A DNA stretch of 64,000 nucleotides from Oscillospiraceae bacterium (lineage in GTDB: Bacteria; Bacillota; Clostridia; Oscillospirales; Acutalibacteraceae): assembly GCA_015065845.1 (NCBI GenBank), contig SVPQ01000005.1:1-64000 (forward strand), given 5' to 3'. Below the pieces are notes generated by a model. It ran no database searches and was not told the DNA's origin. It saw only the letters and a list, made by a program, of their open reading frames with translations. Made by a program: the position numbers and the translations under genes. Shown here piece by piece: positions 53,967 through 62,372 of this stretch; the stretch's first letter is position 1, and each line of letters starts with the position of its first letter.

Positions 53967-53998
53967 GTGCCTTGCGACACGAGAAAGGAGAGAATATT

Positions 53999-54325
53999 AT
54001 GGCAAAATTTGAAACACGAGTAACAGGAGATTTTTACACAGTTGTTAAAAGAATTGAAGATGGGATAATTAACGGTTCTTTTACTGCTTCACTTGAAGAT
54101 TCAAGCGATTTTAAAATAGATGATGCACTTTGTAGTGTCCGTGTTTTTGAAAGATATAGTTACACAGGTTCAAACAGGGTGAGTCTTAGTGTTACATTTT
54201 TTCAGAACAACAGCGAGATTTTAATTTCTGCAATTACATCAGGTGGAAGTCAGGGAGCACTTTTCAAAATAAATACATTTGGTGAAGAAGCGTTTCTTGA
54301 TAAAATTAAAGAATTGTTAAACTAA
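53999..54325 (+). CDS. DUF6054-like small protein
   Basis: A 108-residue soluble protein, starting MAKFETRVTGDFYTVVKRIEDGI. The pattern (SFTASLEDSSDFKI, RVFERYSYTGSNRVSLSVTF, SAITSGGSQGALFKINTFGEEAFLDKI) fits the DUF6054 group as I recall it. Its function is unknown; the strand-helix layout suggests a lipid- or ligand-binding fold, but this is inference. A strong GAAAGGAGAG site precedes the ATG at 53999; the track's earlier start lies in the repeat region. Confidence 0.7.
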   Translation: MAKFETRVTGDFYTVVKRIEDGIINGSFTASLEDSSDFKIDDALCSVRVFERYSYTGSNRVSLSVTFFQNNSEILISAITSGGSQGALFKINTFGEEAFLDKIKELLN

Positions 54326-54348
54326 AAATATAATGGTGGTAAGTTTTA

Positions 54349-55407
54349 ATGACTAAAGAACGAGTAGTATATTTTGATTATTTAAGAGTTTTCGCAATGC
54401 TTGCGGTTATAGTGTTACATATAGCAACACAGAATTGGGAAAATGGGGATGTATATGGTTTTCAGTGGAATGTTCTGAATTTTTATGACAGTCTTGTCAG
54501 GTGGGGTGTACCGGTATTCGTTATGATAAGTGGTGCATTGTTTCTTGGAAGAAAAGTCGAAATTAAAAAACTTTACACTAAAAATATATCCCGTTTAGCA
54601 GTTGCTTTTATTGTGTGGTCGGTGTTTTATGCATTGTGGCTTCCTTTGTCAAAACTTGTTTTAACAGGCGAAAATACATTATCATTGAATACAATAGCAT
54701 CTGAAATTATTACCGGTGCATATCATATGTGGTTTATTCCTATGATTATAGGACTTTATGTGTGTTTACCAATTATAAAACAGTTTACAGAAAACAAGAA
54801 AGTAACTGAATATTATCTTTTATTTTCATTTATATTTGCTTTTGCAGTTCCTGAAATTCTGAATATAATAAAAGACTTTTTCGGGTTTCAGATAATTGAA
54901 AGTTTCAGTAAATTGCTTTCAGATATGCATCTTGATATGCTTTTGGGCTATTCATTTTATTTTGTTCTGGGATATTATCTGAGTAATAAAGAATTCACCA
55001 AAAAGCAACGAGGGGCTTTATATTTATCAGGTGTTTCAGGATTTATAATTACCGTTTTATTAACCGCTCTGGCATCAAGAAAAACAGGCTCGGCAGTTGA
55101 AACATATTACCTGAATTTTAATGTGAATGTTCTTTTTGAAGCGGTAGCGGTGTTTGTTTTATTTAAGAAAATGAACTTTAAAAATGAAAAAATCAACAGA
55201 TTAATGTTTAATTTTTCAAAATACAGTTTTGGTGCATACTTAGTACACATATTTGTTATAAGTCTTCTGATTGCAGTCGGAATAAACACATCAATAGTAA
55301 ATCCGCTATTATCTGTTCCACTTGTGTCATTTATTGTAATTGTTGCATCATTTTTAATTTCTTTTATTATCAATAAAATTCCTTTTATAAATAAATGGGT
55401 GGTTTAA
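54349..55407 (+). CDS. Acyltransferase family 3 membrane protein
   Basis: A 352-residue protein with about ten membrane helices of the acyltransferase 3 family. YFDYLRVFAMLAVIVLHIATQNW carries the usual catalytic histidine, and VRWGVPVFVMISGALFLG and HMWFIPMIIGLYVCLPIIK follow. These enzymes O-acetylate cell-wall or surface sugars. It is followed with no gap by the alpha/beta hydrolase gene, so it likely lies in an operon. Confidence 0.9.
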   Translation: MTKERVVYFDYLRVFAMLAVIVLHIATQNWENGDVYGFQWNVLNFYDSLVRWGVPVFVMISGALFLGRKVEIKKLYTKNISRLAVAFIVWSVFYALWLPLSKLVLTGENTLSLNTIASEIITGAYHMWFIPMIIGLYVCLPIIKQFTENKKVTEYYLLFSFIFAFAVPEILNIIKDFFGFQIIESFSKLLSDMHLDMLLGYSFYFVLGYYLSNKEFTKKQRGALYLSGVSGFIITVLLTALASRKTGSAVETYYLNFNVNVLFEAVAVFVLFKKMNFKNEKINRLMFNFSKYSFGAYLVHIFVISLLIAVGINTSIVNPLLSVPLVSFIVIVASFLISFIINKIPFINKWVV

Positions 55408-56130
55408 ATGAAAAAGAAAATTACACTTGTAATAATAGTTGTTTTAATTGCAAGTTTAATAGGTAGTACAGTTTATTATATAAACGATTATTACCACGCT
55501 GATGAAATGGCGGTTTCTTTAATTACTGCACCAAAGACAAATGTTATAGTAACAGAAGAAAACGGTGCGTTTACATTTAAACCACGAAATGCAACAAAGG
55601 GAATTATCTTTTACCCTGGTGGAAAGGTACAAGCAGAAAGTTATGCACCTTTAATGCACTCACTTGCAGAAAATGGTATTCTTTCTGTATTAGTTACAAT
55701 GCCCGGTAATTTAGCAGTTTTAGATATGAATGCCGCAGAAGGAATATATGAAAAGTACCCTGAAATTGAAAGCTGGTATATGGCAGGTCATTCTTTAGGT
55801 GGTTCAATGGCGGCAAGTTATATTGCAGAAAACAGCAAAGATTTTGATGGTATTATTTTACTTGCTTCATATTCGACTGCAGATTTAAGTAATTCGGGGT
55901 TAGATGTTATTTCAATTTATGGTACTAATGATGGTGTTCTTAATATGGAAAAATATGAAGAATATAAACCGAATTTACCTGAAGATTTTAAAGAAGTTGT
56001 AATTAATGGCGGTTGTCACGCGTATTTTGGTGCTTATGGTGAGCAGGAGGGTGACAAAAAGGCAACTATTACAAGAGAAGAACAAATTGAAATTACAGTA
56101 AAGGAAATATTACAATTTATAAATAATTAA
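55408..56130 (+). CDS. Membrane-anchored alpha/beta hydrolase
   Basis: A 240-residue protein with an N-terminal anchor (ITLVIIVVLIASLIGSTVYYI) and an extracytoplasmic alpha/beta hydrolase domain. The nucleophile is in YMAGHSLGGSMAASY, the acid in IYGTNDGVL and the base in GGCHAYFGAYGE. The pairing with an acyltransferase suggests it removes or edits an ester group on a surface polymer; that is inference. A GGGTGG site overlaps the end of the upstream gene. Confidence 0.85.
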   Translation: MKKKITLVIIVVLIASLIGSTVYYINDYYHADEMAVSLITAPKTNVIVTEENGAFTFKPRNATKGIIFYPGGKVQAESYAPLMHSLAENGILSVLVTMPGNLAVLDMNAAEGIYEKYPEIESWYMAGHSLGGSMAASYIAENSKDFDGIILLASYSTADLSNSGLDVISIYGTNDGVLNMEKYEEYKPNLPEDFKEVVINGGCHAYFGAYGEQEGDKKATITREEQIEITVKEILQFINN

Positions 56131-56135
56131 AAAAA

Positions 56136-56184
56136 ATTGCCTTGTTCGTGAAGAAAACTCTTGACGAATGGGGCATTTGGTTTT
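56136..56184 (+). terminator. Possible terminator (G-U rich) overlapping a promoter-like sequence
   Basis: TGCCTTGTTCGT pairs with ACGAATGGGGCA (12 base pairs, several G-U) and is followed by a T-rich tract. TTGACG, 17 bases and TAAAAT (56161-56189) overlap its 3' half and may serve the next gene. Confidence 0.5.
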
Positions 56185-56241
56185 AAAATATTTCTGTTAT
56201 TTTATTTTTAGTTTGTAAAACTACTTATGGAGTTGGTAAAA

Positions 56242-57225
56242 ATGATAAAAATTGGTCTTTACGGTTACGGAAACATCGCTAAAGGTGTAGAGTGTGCAAT
56301 AATGCAGAATGAAGATATGTGTCTAACTTCTGTATTTACACGCCGTGACCCTGCTACTGTAAAGGTAATGACAGAGGGCGTTTCTGTTTACCATACCGAT
56401 GATATTTTAAATCACAAAGACGAAATAGATGTTCTTGTTATGTGTGGTGGCAGTGCGACGGATTTACCTGAACAGACACCGAAAATGGCAGAATATTTTA
56501 ATGTAGTAGACAGTTTTGACACTCACAAAAGAATACCAGAACATTTTTCTAATGTAGACGAAAAAGCAAAAAAAGGCGAAAAGACTGCAATTATTTCTGT
56601 TGGTTGGGATCCTGGTATGTTCTCTCTTTTAAGACTTTACGGCAGTGCTATTTTGCCTGATGGTGCAGACTACACATTCTGGGGTAAAGGTGTAAGTCAG
56701 GGTCACTCTGACGCTATAAGACGCATTGACGGTGTTATTGACGCAAGACAATACACAATTCCTGTAGAAAGTGCTTTAGAGGCAGTAAGAAGTGGTTCAC
56801 AACCAGCTCTTACAACAAGACAGAAACACACAAGAGAATGTTTTGTTGTTGTAGAAGATGGTGCAGACAAAGAACGCATTGAAAGAGAAATAGTTACTAT
56901 GAAAAACTATTTTGATGAATATGATACAACAGTAAACTTTATTTCAATGGAAGAATTACAGAAAAATCATAGCGGTATTCCACACGGTGGTTTTGTAATC
57001 CGTACAGGTAAAACAGGTAAAAATAAAGAAAATAACCATGTTATTGAATATAGTCTCAAATTAGACTCTAACCCTGAGTTTACTTCAAGTGTAATTGTAG
57101 CTTACGCAAGAGCTGCTTACCGTCTTAATAAAGAGGGTGACTGTGGTTGCAAAACTGTATTTGACATTGCACCGAAGTACCTTTCGCTTAAATCAAATGA
57201 TGAATTGAGAGCAAGTATGCTTTAA
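56242..57225 (+). CDS. ddh: meso-Diaminopimelate dehydrogenase
   Basis: A 327-residue NADPH-dependent enzyme that forms meso-diaminopimelate from tetrahydrodipicolinate in one step, supplying lysine and peptidoglycan. The nucleotide-binding start IKIGLYGYGNIAKGVECAI is followed by VLVMCGGSATDLPEQ, VVDSFDTHKRI, GWDPGMFSLLRLYG and KGVSQGHSDAIRRIDGV, which are diagnostic. The ATG at 56242 is used; the earlier ATG at 56227 overlaps the GGAG site. It implies DAP-type peptidoglycan, consistent with the endopeptidase gene that follows. Confidence 0.95.
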   Translation: MIKIGLYGYGNIAKGVECAIMQNEDMCLTSVFTRRDPATVKVMTEGVSVYHTDDILNHKDEIDVLVMCGGSATDLPEQTPKMAEYFNVVDSFDTHKRIPEHFSNVDEKAKKGEKTAIISVGWDPGMFSLLRLYGSAILPDGADYTFWGKGVSQGHSDAIRRIDGVIDARQYTIPVESALEAVRSGSQPALTTRQKHTRECFVVVEDGADKERIEREIVTMKNYFDEYDTTVNFISMEELQKNHSGIPHGGFVIRTGKTGKNKENNHVIEYSLKLDSNPEFTSSVIVAYARAAYRLNKEGDCGCKTVFDIAPKYLSLKSNDELRASML

Positions 57226-57236
57226 AAAATATAAAA

Positions 57237-57272
57237 AGAATTGCAAGTCAATTGATTTGCAATTCTTTTTTT
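57237..57272 (+). terminator. Terminator of ddh
   Basis: AGAATTGCAA and TTGCAATTCT form a stem followed by seven T. Confidence 0.88.
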
Positions 57273-57308
57273 ATTTGAAAGTGAATATAAATAACTGGGG
57301 GTGTTTAT

Positions 57309-58586
57309 ATGAAAATATTAAAACCAGGTAGTCGTGGTACAGATGTTTATATTTTGCAACTCGCACTTAACAGGGCAGGGTATTTAAACGAAGAGCCAGA
57401 CGGTATTTTTGGAGCGCGTACTACAAATGCAGTTTTACGCTTTCAGGGAGATAGCAATTTAAAACAGGATGGAATTGCAGGGGTACGCACATGGAATGCG
57501 TTATTGCCTTATTTAAAGGGGTATAAAGTACACAGAGTTGTGCGTGGCGATACTTTATGGAAAGTTTCGCAGATTTATAACACGAGTGTAAATTCAATTC
57601 TTTTAGCAAACCCTAATATTAACCCCGAAAATTTGCGTGTCGGTTCAAATATAGTTGTACCACTCGGATTTTCTGTTGTGCCGACTAATGTGCCTTATAC
57701 ATACCAGTTAGTTTCTTTTATTCTTGAGGGGTTAGAGATGCGTTTCCCTTTTCTGAGTGGTGGTGTAATCGGGCAGAGTGTAATGGGTAAAAATATTCCT
57801 TTTGTTAAAATAGGCAATGGTCAGACCGAACTTTTTTACAATGCGTCACACCATGCAAACGAATGGCTCACAACACCGGTGCTTTTAAAATTCTTAGAAG
57901 ATTACGCTGAAAATTATGCAACGGGTGGCGAGATTTTTAACACGAGTGCAAGAGAGCTTTACAACAAAGCATCATTATATATTGTGCCTGTTGTAAACCC
58001 TGACGGAATTGATTTGGTAAATGGTGTCGTGCCTGGTGGGAAATTTTTAACTCAGGCACAGAATTTAGCAGGGAATTACCCTAATATACCATACCCGAAT
58101 GGATGGAAAGCAAATATAAATGGCGTTGATTTGAATCTGCAATACCCTGCAAACTGGGAAAGAGCAAAAGATATTAAATTTTCACAAGGCTTCACAATTC
58201 CTGGTCCGAGAGATTTTGTAGGTACTGCACCTTTAACAGAACCTGAAGTAAGAGCAGTTTATAATTTTACAAGAAATCACGATTTCAGACTTACTCTTTC
58301 TTATCATAGTCAGGGAGAAATAATTTATTGGAAATATCTTGATTACGAACCTGAAAATTCAAGAAGAATTGCTGAATATTTTGGTGAAGTAAGTGGTTAC
58401 GCGGTAGAAGAAACACCATATTCATCAGGTTTTGCAGGCTATAAAGACTGGTTTATTGAAACTTATAACCGACCAGGTTACACAATAGAAATTGGTATTG
58501 GAATGAGTCCCCTGCCTCTTTCACAATTTGCCGAAATTTATAAAGATAATATCGGTATTCTCGTTGGTGGTATTACAGAGATATAA
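57309..58586 (+). CDS. LysM/PG-binding M14 peptidase, likely gamma-D-glutamyl-meso-DAP endopeptidase
   Basis: A 425-residue protein with three domains. A peptidoglycan-binding domain (residues 5-70, LKPGSRGTDVYILQLALNRAGY), a LysM domain (about 75-120, HRVVRGDTLWKVSQIYNTSVNSILLANPNI) and an M14 zinc carboxypeptidase-type domain. Zinc ligands are H182 and E185 in SHHANEW with a later histidine in LSYHSQGE; the catalytic glutamate is in GYTIEIGIG. The arrangement matches endopeptidase I of Bacillus sphaericus, which cuts the D-Glu-meso-DAP bond. There is no signal peptide, so export or release by lysis is needed. Confidence 0.9.
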   Translation: MKILKPGSRGTDVYILQLALNRAGYLNEEPDGIFGARTTNAVLRFQGDSNLKQDGIAGVRTWNALLPYLKGYKVHRVVRGDTLWKVSQIYNTSVNSILLANPNINPENLRVGSNIVVPLGFSVVPTNVPYTYQLVSFILEGLEMRFPFLSGGVIGQSVMGKNIPFVKIGNGQTELFYNASHHANEWLTTPVLLKFLEDYAENYATGGEIFNTSARELYNKASLYIVPVVNPDGIDLVNGVVPGGKFLTQAQNLAGNYPNIPYPNGWKANINGVDLNLQYPANWERAKDIKFSQGFTIPGPRDFVGTAPLTEPEVRAVYNFTRNHDFRLTLSYHSQGEIIYWKYLDYEPENSRRIAEYFGEVSGYAVEETPYSSGFAGYKDWFIETYNRPGYTIEIGIGMSPLPLSQFAEIYKDNIGILVGGITEI

Positions 58587-58591
58587 AAAAG

Positions 58592-58637
58592 GAACTGACT
58601 TAGAATTTTTGAGAATTTTAAGTCAGTTCTTTGTTTT
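58592..58637. terminator. Bidirectional terminator
   Basis: GAACTGACTTA and TAAGTCAGTTC form an 11-base stem with an AT-rich inner stem between convergent genes. Confidence 0.85.
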
Positions 58638-59414
58638 TTACTTTACGCCACCGTAAATATCACTTTCGATGTAGTCAACATCTAACATTCTGCAGAAGTT
58701 GAGTGAGAAAAGGTCGTTTGCAGTCCAAAGGCCAACTTTCAGACCCTTATCGTGGAATTCTTTAACCATATCTTTTGTAGCAACTTTGTAATCTGCATCA
58801 ATGTCGAAACCATAGTCAAAGCATCTTCTGTAATCACCACAGTTTTTACCGTATGTGAGCATAATATTAAGTTCAGGGAATGCTTCGTGTGCTTTTATAA
58901 GATTCTCGAATTCAAATGACTGAAGTGAGCATTTTGATAAATCATATTTTTCTTTTGCCATATTGAAAAGGTCTGTAATCTGCTCGTCAGTCCATTCACC
59001 TTTGAGTTCAATAAAACAAATCATATTTGCCTGTCTGCATATATCAATATATCTTTCAAAAGTGCAAAGGTAACACACTTCTTTTGATTTGTCGTTATAG
59101 ATAGGTTTTTGTGTGAGTTCTACATAAGTGGAGTCTGCAACAAGTAACTCAGTGCCATCATTAAATTTAACTTCGTCATTGTGGTTTACAACAAAAACGC
59201 CGTCTTTAGTAATTCTTACATCTGTTTCAATACCGCCGGAACCATTTTCTATAGCACTTAAAAATGCCGCTTCGGTGTTACCAGGTTGTTTTGCACTGTG
59301 ACCACGGTGAGCAATCATACAAATATCTTTGTGCTTTTTTTCATTTGATTTGTGAATTCCGAAAAGTGCCGCCGCACCAGCTGCTGCCGCTATAACCAAT
59401 GCTTTTGTTTTCAT
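58638..59414 (-). CDS. Glycerophosphodiester phosphodiesterase-family protein
   Basis: A 258-residue GDPD-fold protein. The N-terminus has a short hydrophobic stretch (LVIAAAAGAAALFGI) that may anchor it. Catalytic elements are IAHRGHS (histidine), GGIETDVRITKDGVFVVNHND (metal-binding Glu-x-Asp), FIELKGEW and GLWTANDL. These enzymes release glycerol-phosphate from glycerophosphodiesters. The start at 59414 is chosen by AAGGAG upstream; the track's start at 59492 lies in the promoter. Confidence 0.88.
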   Translation of the reverse strand: MKTKALVIAAAAGAAALFGIHKSNEKKHKDICMIAHRGHSAKQPGNTEAAFLSAIENGSGGIETDVRITKDGVFVVNHNDEVKFNDGTELLVADSTYVELTQKPIYNDKSKEVCYLCTFERYIDICRQANMICFIELKGEWTDEQITDLFNMAKEKYDLSKCSLQSFEFENLIKAHEAFPELNIMLTYGKNCGDYRRCFDYGFDIDADYKVATKDMVKEFHDKGLKVGLWTANDLFSLNFCRMLDVDYIESDIYGGVK

Positions 59415-59454
59415 AAATAATTTCTCCTTTGCGTAGTAAAAATACATTATTACA

Positions 59455-59483
59455 ATAATAACACTCTCAAATTCTATTGTCAA
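59455..59483 (-). promoter_or_regulatory. Sigma-A promoter of the GDPD gene
   Basis: Minus-strand consensus TTGACA, 17 bases, TATTAT. Its -35 shares bases with the divergent yfcE-like promoter. Confidence 0.75.
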
Positions 59484-59505
59484 TAATGTCATTTTATGAT
59501 AAAAT
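59477..59505 (+). promoter_or_regulatory. Sigma-A promoter of the YfcE-like gene
   Basis: TTGTCA, 17 bases, TAAAAT, 27 bases before the ATG. The -35 hexamers of the two divergent promoters overlap by five bases on opposite strands. Confidence 0.75.
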
Positions 59506-59532
59506 GAAAAAAATTTAAAAACAGGTGATTTT

Positions 59533-60075
59533 ATGAAAATTCTTATTGCATCAGATATTCACGGTTCGCTTATATATTGCAATAAATTAATAGAACAATA
59601 CAAAAAAGAAAATTGCGACAAACTTATTTTATTGGGTGATATTTTATATCACGGACCGCGTAATGATTTACCAGAAGAATATAACCCAAAAGGTGTAATT
59701 TCTTTACTTAATTCTATGAGTGATGAAATACTTGCAGTTCGTGGTAACTGTGAAGCAGAAGTTGACGATATGGTTCTTGAGTTTAATGTGCTGGCAGAGT
59801 ATGCCATTCTTTATATAAAAAACAGACTTGTTTTTCTTACCCATGGTCATAAATTTAACCCACAGAATATGCCGAAATTAAAAAAAGGTGATATTCTTTT
59901 CAATGGTCACACTCATATAAGTAAAATTGAAGAAATTGGTGACATTTTATATGTTAATCCTGGTTCTGTTTCAATTCCGAAAGAAAATACACCTAGAGGA
60001 TATGTGATTCTTACAGATGAAAGCATAATTCATAAAAATCTTCAGGGTGAAATTTTAGAAACTTGCAATTTATAA
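59533..60075 (+). CDS. yfcE: YfcE-type metallophosphoesterase
   Basis: A 180-residue calcineurin-like phosphoesterase. Metal motifs are IASDIHG, LILLGDILYHG, VRGNCEAEVD, FLTHGHK and NGHTHISK. YfcE-type enzymes hydrolyse small phosphodiesters in vitro; the cellular substrate is not clear. A short AACAGGTG ribosome site precedes the ATG. Confidence 0.9.
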   Translation: MKILIASDIHGSLIYCNKLIEQYKKENCDKLILLGDILYHGPRNDLPEEYNPKGVISLLNSMSDEILAVRGNCEAEVDDMVLEFNVLAEYAILYIKNRLVFLTHGHKFNPQNMPKLKKGDILFNGHTHISKIEEIGDILYVNPGSVSIPKENTPRGYVILTDESIIHKNLQGEILETCNL

Positions 60076-60095
60076 TACAACATTATAATACAATG

Positions 60096-60132
60096 AACTC
60101 GTTACAAACTTACTGTAACGAGTTATTTTTCT
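60096..60132 (+). terminator. Terminator of the YfcE-like gene
   Basis: AACTCGTTACA and TGTAACGAGTT form a stem followed by ATTTTTCTTT. Confidence 0.85.
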
Positions 60133-60250
60133 TTAATAATATTCCTGGAAAGAATTATGCAACGCGGTGTAGTATATATTACAAATTTGAATGTTTTTGG
60201 ATAATGTTGAACAGTTTTTAGGGTGCTTTGTAGAATATTATCAAAATATA

Positions 60251-60279
60251 TTGACTTATAAGAAAAATTATGTTTAAAT
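60251..60279 (+). promoter_or_regulatory. Possible promoter of the chemoreceptor gene
   Basis: TTGACT, 17 bases, TTAAAT with TGT upstream (extended -10). No clear sigma-28 flagellar promoter was found in the 60133-60336 stretch, which otherwise holds nothing I recognise. Confidence 0.5.
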
Positions 60280-60336
60280 TGTAGAGTATATAGTAGTATA
60301 CACATAAGGGATTATATTATTATAGGAGGAAATGGT

Positions 60337-62328
60337 ATGAAGAGAAAAAAACAGCAGGACAGGCAAAGAAGTATTGGCTATGTAATGGCTCGTATGTCTT
60401 TCATCATGGTTATGGTTGGCATGGTGTGGATTTCCATTATTGCAATAACTTCTAACTTTATTGCAACTAAAAATGTTGTTTCTGGAGAGTTACTCAGTGT
60501 AGTTACAACTGCATCAAGAAGTGTGCAGTGGGAATTACAGTCTTATGTTAATTTAGCAGAAGCATTTGCTACAGATTCTTATCTTTTATCTGATGAGTAT
60601 TCAGCACAAGAAAAACAAGCGCATATTGCTGAAAAAGCGACTGCACATGGTTTAGTCGGTGGCGATATGCTTGATACAAGCGGTATTGGTTTAGATGGCA
60701 CAGATTACAGTTCATCAGAATCATTTAAAGAAGCTATAAACGGGAAAGTATTTGTTTCTACACCTACAGACACAGGTAATGGAACTAAAATGATGTTTAT
60801 TGCTGCTCCAATATGGGCTGATGGTGTTGAAAATTCAGAAGTTGTAGGTGTTATTTATCTCCTACCTTCACCTACAGTTTTAGATGATATTGTAAAATCA
60901 ATAAAATCAAGTGCCAACGGTATTACAAATATTCTTGATAGCACTGGTGCCGTTATTGCTACATCAAAAGTAGCTGAAGAGGGTGCTGAAACAGAAGATG
61001 TTACAGCAGGTGCAAGTGAAGCTGAAATGGCTACATATATGGAACTCAATGCTCGTATGATTTCAGGCGAAAGTGGTTCTGAAACTTATGATTTCGCAGG
61101 TGCATCTTATTTTACTGCTTATGCACCAATTGCGGGTACATCCGGCTGGTCAATTGCAGTTACATCACCTTACGCTGATTTCTTAAGCAGTGTTGCTACT
61201 GTTTCACTTGTTATTTTTGTATGTGTAATCGCAATCGGTCTTCTTGCACTTTATATTGCAAACAGACTTGGTAAGAAAATCGGTAACCCGATGAGTATCT
61301 GTACTGCTATTATCAATGGTATCGGTACTGGTGATTTCAGTAAAGAGGCACCTGTTGTTAAGAGAAAAGACGAAACCAGACTTCTTGCAGAAGCAACAGG
61401 CAAGGCACTCAATGAATTAAGAGCTATTATTTACGATATTACACGCGTACTTGAAGCAGTTGCTAATGGTGACTTAACAGTAGATGTTGACGAAAAAGCA
61501 GAAATGTATGTTGGTGATTATCAGAGTATTTATGATTCTCTTGTAAGTATTAAAACAAGTCTTCAGGCTACAATGGAACAAATTGATGTTGCCGCAGAAC
61601 AGGTTACATCAGGTTCAGAACAAGTTTCAATCGGCGCTTCTAACCTTTCAGAAGGTTCAACAGGTCAGGCTTCTTCAGTTGCTCAGTTGGCTTCAAATAT
61701 CCGTACAATTGCAGATTTAATAAATGCAAACGCAGACGATGCAGCAAATGCTAATAATTTAACTAATGAAGCAGGTGTTGCTATGGGTGATGCAACTGTA
61801 TCAATGGAAAGTCTTGTTACAGCAATGAATGAAATTGCAGACCTTTCTGAAGAAATCAAAAAGATTAACAAGACTATTGAAGATATTGCATTCCAGACTA
61901 ATATCTTAGCTCTTAACGCGGCAGTTGAAGCAGCAAGAGCGGGTGCGGCAGGTAAAGGTTTTGCAGTTGTTGCAGATGAAGTAAGAAACCTTGCAGGTAA
62001 ATCACAAGAGGCGGCAAAAAGTACAACAGCTCTTATTGAAAACACGGTGCTTGCAATTGAAAAAGGTACAGGTCTTGTAAATGATGTTGCAAAGAAAATG
62101 AATGATGTTGCAGCCTCTGCAGGAGCGGTTGCTCAGATAAATGGTAAGATTTCAGAAGAAAGTAAAAACACAGCACTTTCAATAAATGAAATTACGATAG
62201 GTATTGACCAGATTTCAAATATTGTTCAGACAAACTCTGCTACTTCTCAACAATCTGCAGCGGCGGCAGAAGAACTTGCAGGTCAGGCTAATACACTTAA
62301 AAATCTTATTGAAGCATTTAAATATTGA
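60337..62328 (+). CDS. Methyl-accepting chemotaxis protein
   Basis: A 663-residue chemoreceptor. TM1 lies near residues 22-45, a dCache-like extracellular sensor domain spans to about 280 ([55 protein letters not shown]), and TM2 is near 286-312. HAMP-type segments and the signalling hairpin ([38 protein letters not shown]) follow. It signals through CheA/CheW to flagella; those genes are not in the window. There is no C-terminal CheR-binding pentapeptide. An AGGAGGAAA site precedes the ATG. The presence of an MCP suggests motility. Confidence 0.95.
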   Translation: MKRKKQQDRQRSIGYVMARMSFIMVMVGMVWISIIAITSNFIATKNVVSGELLSVVTTASRSVQWELQSYVNLAEAFATDSYLLSDEYSAQEKQAHIAEKATAHGLVGGDMLDTSGIGLDGTDYSSSESFKEAINGKVFVSTPTDTGNGTKMMFIAAPIWADGVENSEVVGVIYLLPSPTVLDDIVKSIKSSANGITNILDSTGAVIATSKVAEEGAETEDVTAGASEAEMATYMELNARMISGESGSETYDFAGASYFTAYAPIAGTSGWSIAVTSPYADFLSSVATVSLVIFVCVIAIGLLALYIANRLGKKIGNPMSICTAIINGIGTGDFSKEAPVVKRKDETRLLAEATGKALNELRAIIYDITRVLEAVANGDLTVDVDEKAEMYVGDYQSIYDSLVSIKTSLQATMEQIDVAAEQVTSGSEQVSIGASNLSEGSTGQASSVAQLASNIRTIADLINANADDAANANNLTNEAGVAMGDATVSMESLVTAMNEIADLSEEIKKINKTIEDIAFQTNILALNAAVEAARAGAAGKGFAVVADEVRNLAGKSQEAAKSTTALIENTVLAIEKGTGLVNDVAKKMNDVAASAGAVAQINGKISEESKNTALSINEITIGIDQISNIVQTNSATSQQSAAAAEELAGQANTLKNLIEAFKY

Positions 62329-62340
62329 TTTTAAAAAACT

Positions 62341-62372
62341 AGTCGGTAGTTTACACTACCGACTCTTTTTTA
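62341..62372. terminator. Bidirectional terminator overlapping the ClpX-like stop codon
   Basis: AGTCGGTAGT-TTAC-ACTACCGACT is flanked by A and T runs on both sides. The stop codon of the convergent ClpX-like gene lies in its loop. Confidence 0.88.

Noticed and set aside
53942-53998. N-terminal extension of the DUF6054-like protein
   Set aside because: It falls in the GCGATAT repeat stretch and has no ribosome site; the strong GGAG site belongs to the ATG at 53999.
60133-60336. Sigma-28 flagellar promoter ahead of the chemoreceptor
   Set aside because: No TAAA-N15-GCCGATAA-like sequence was found; only a sigma-A-like extended -10 is present.
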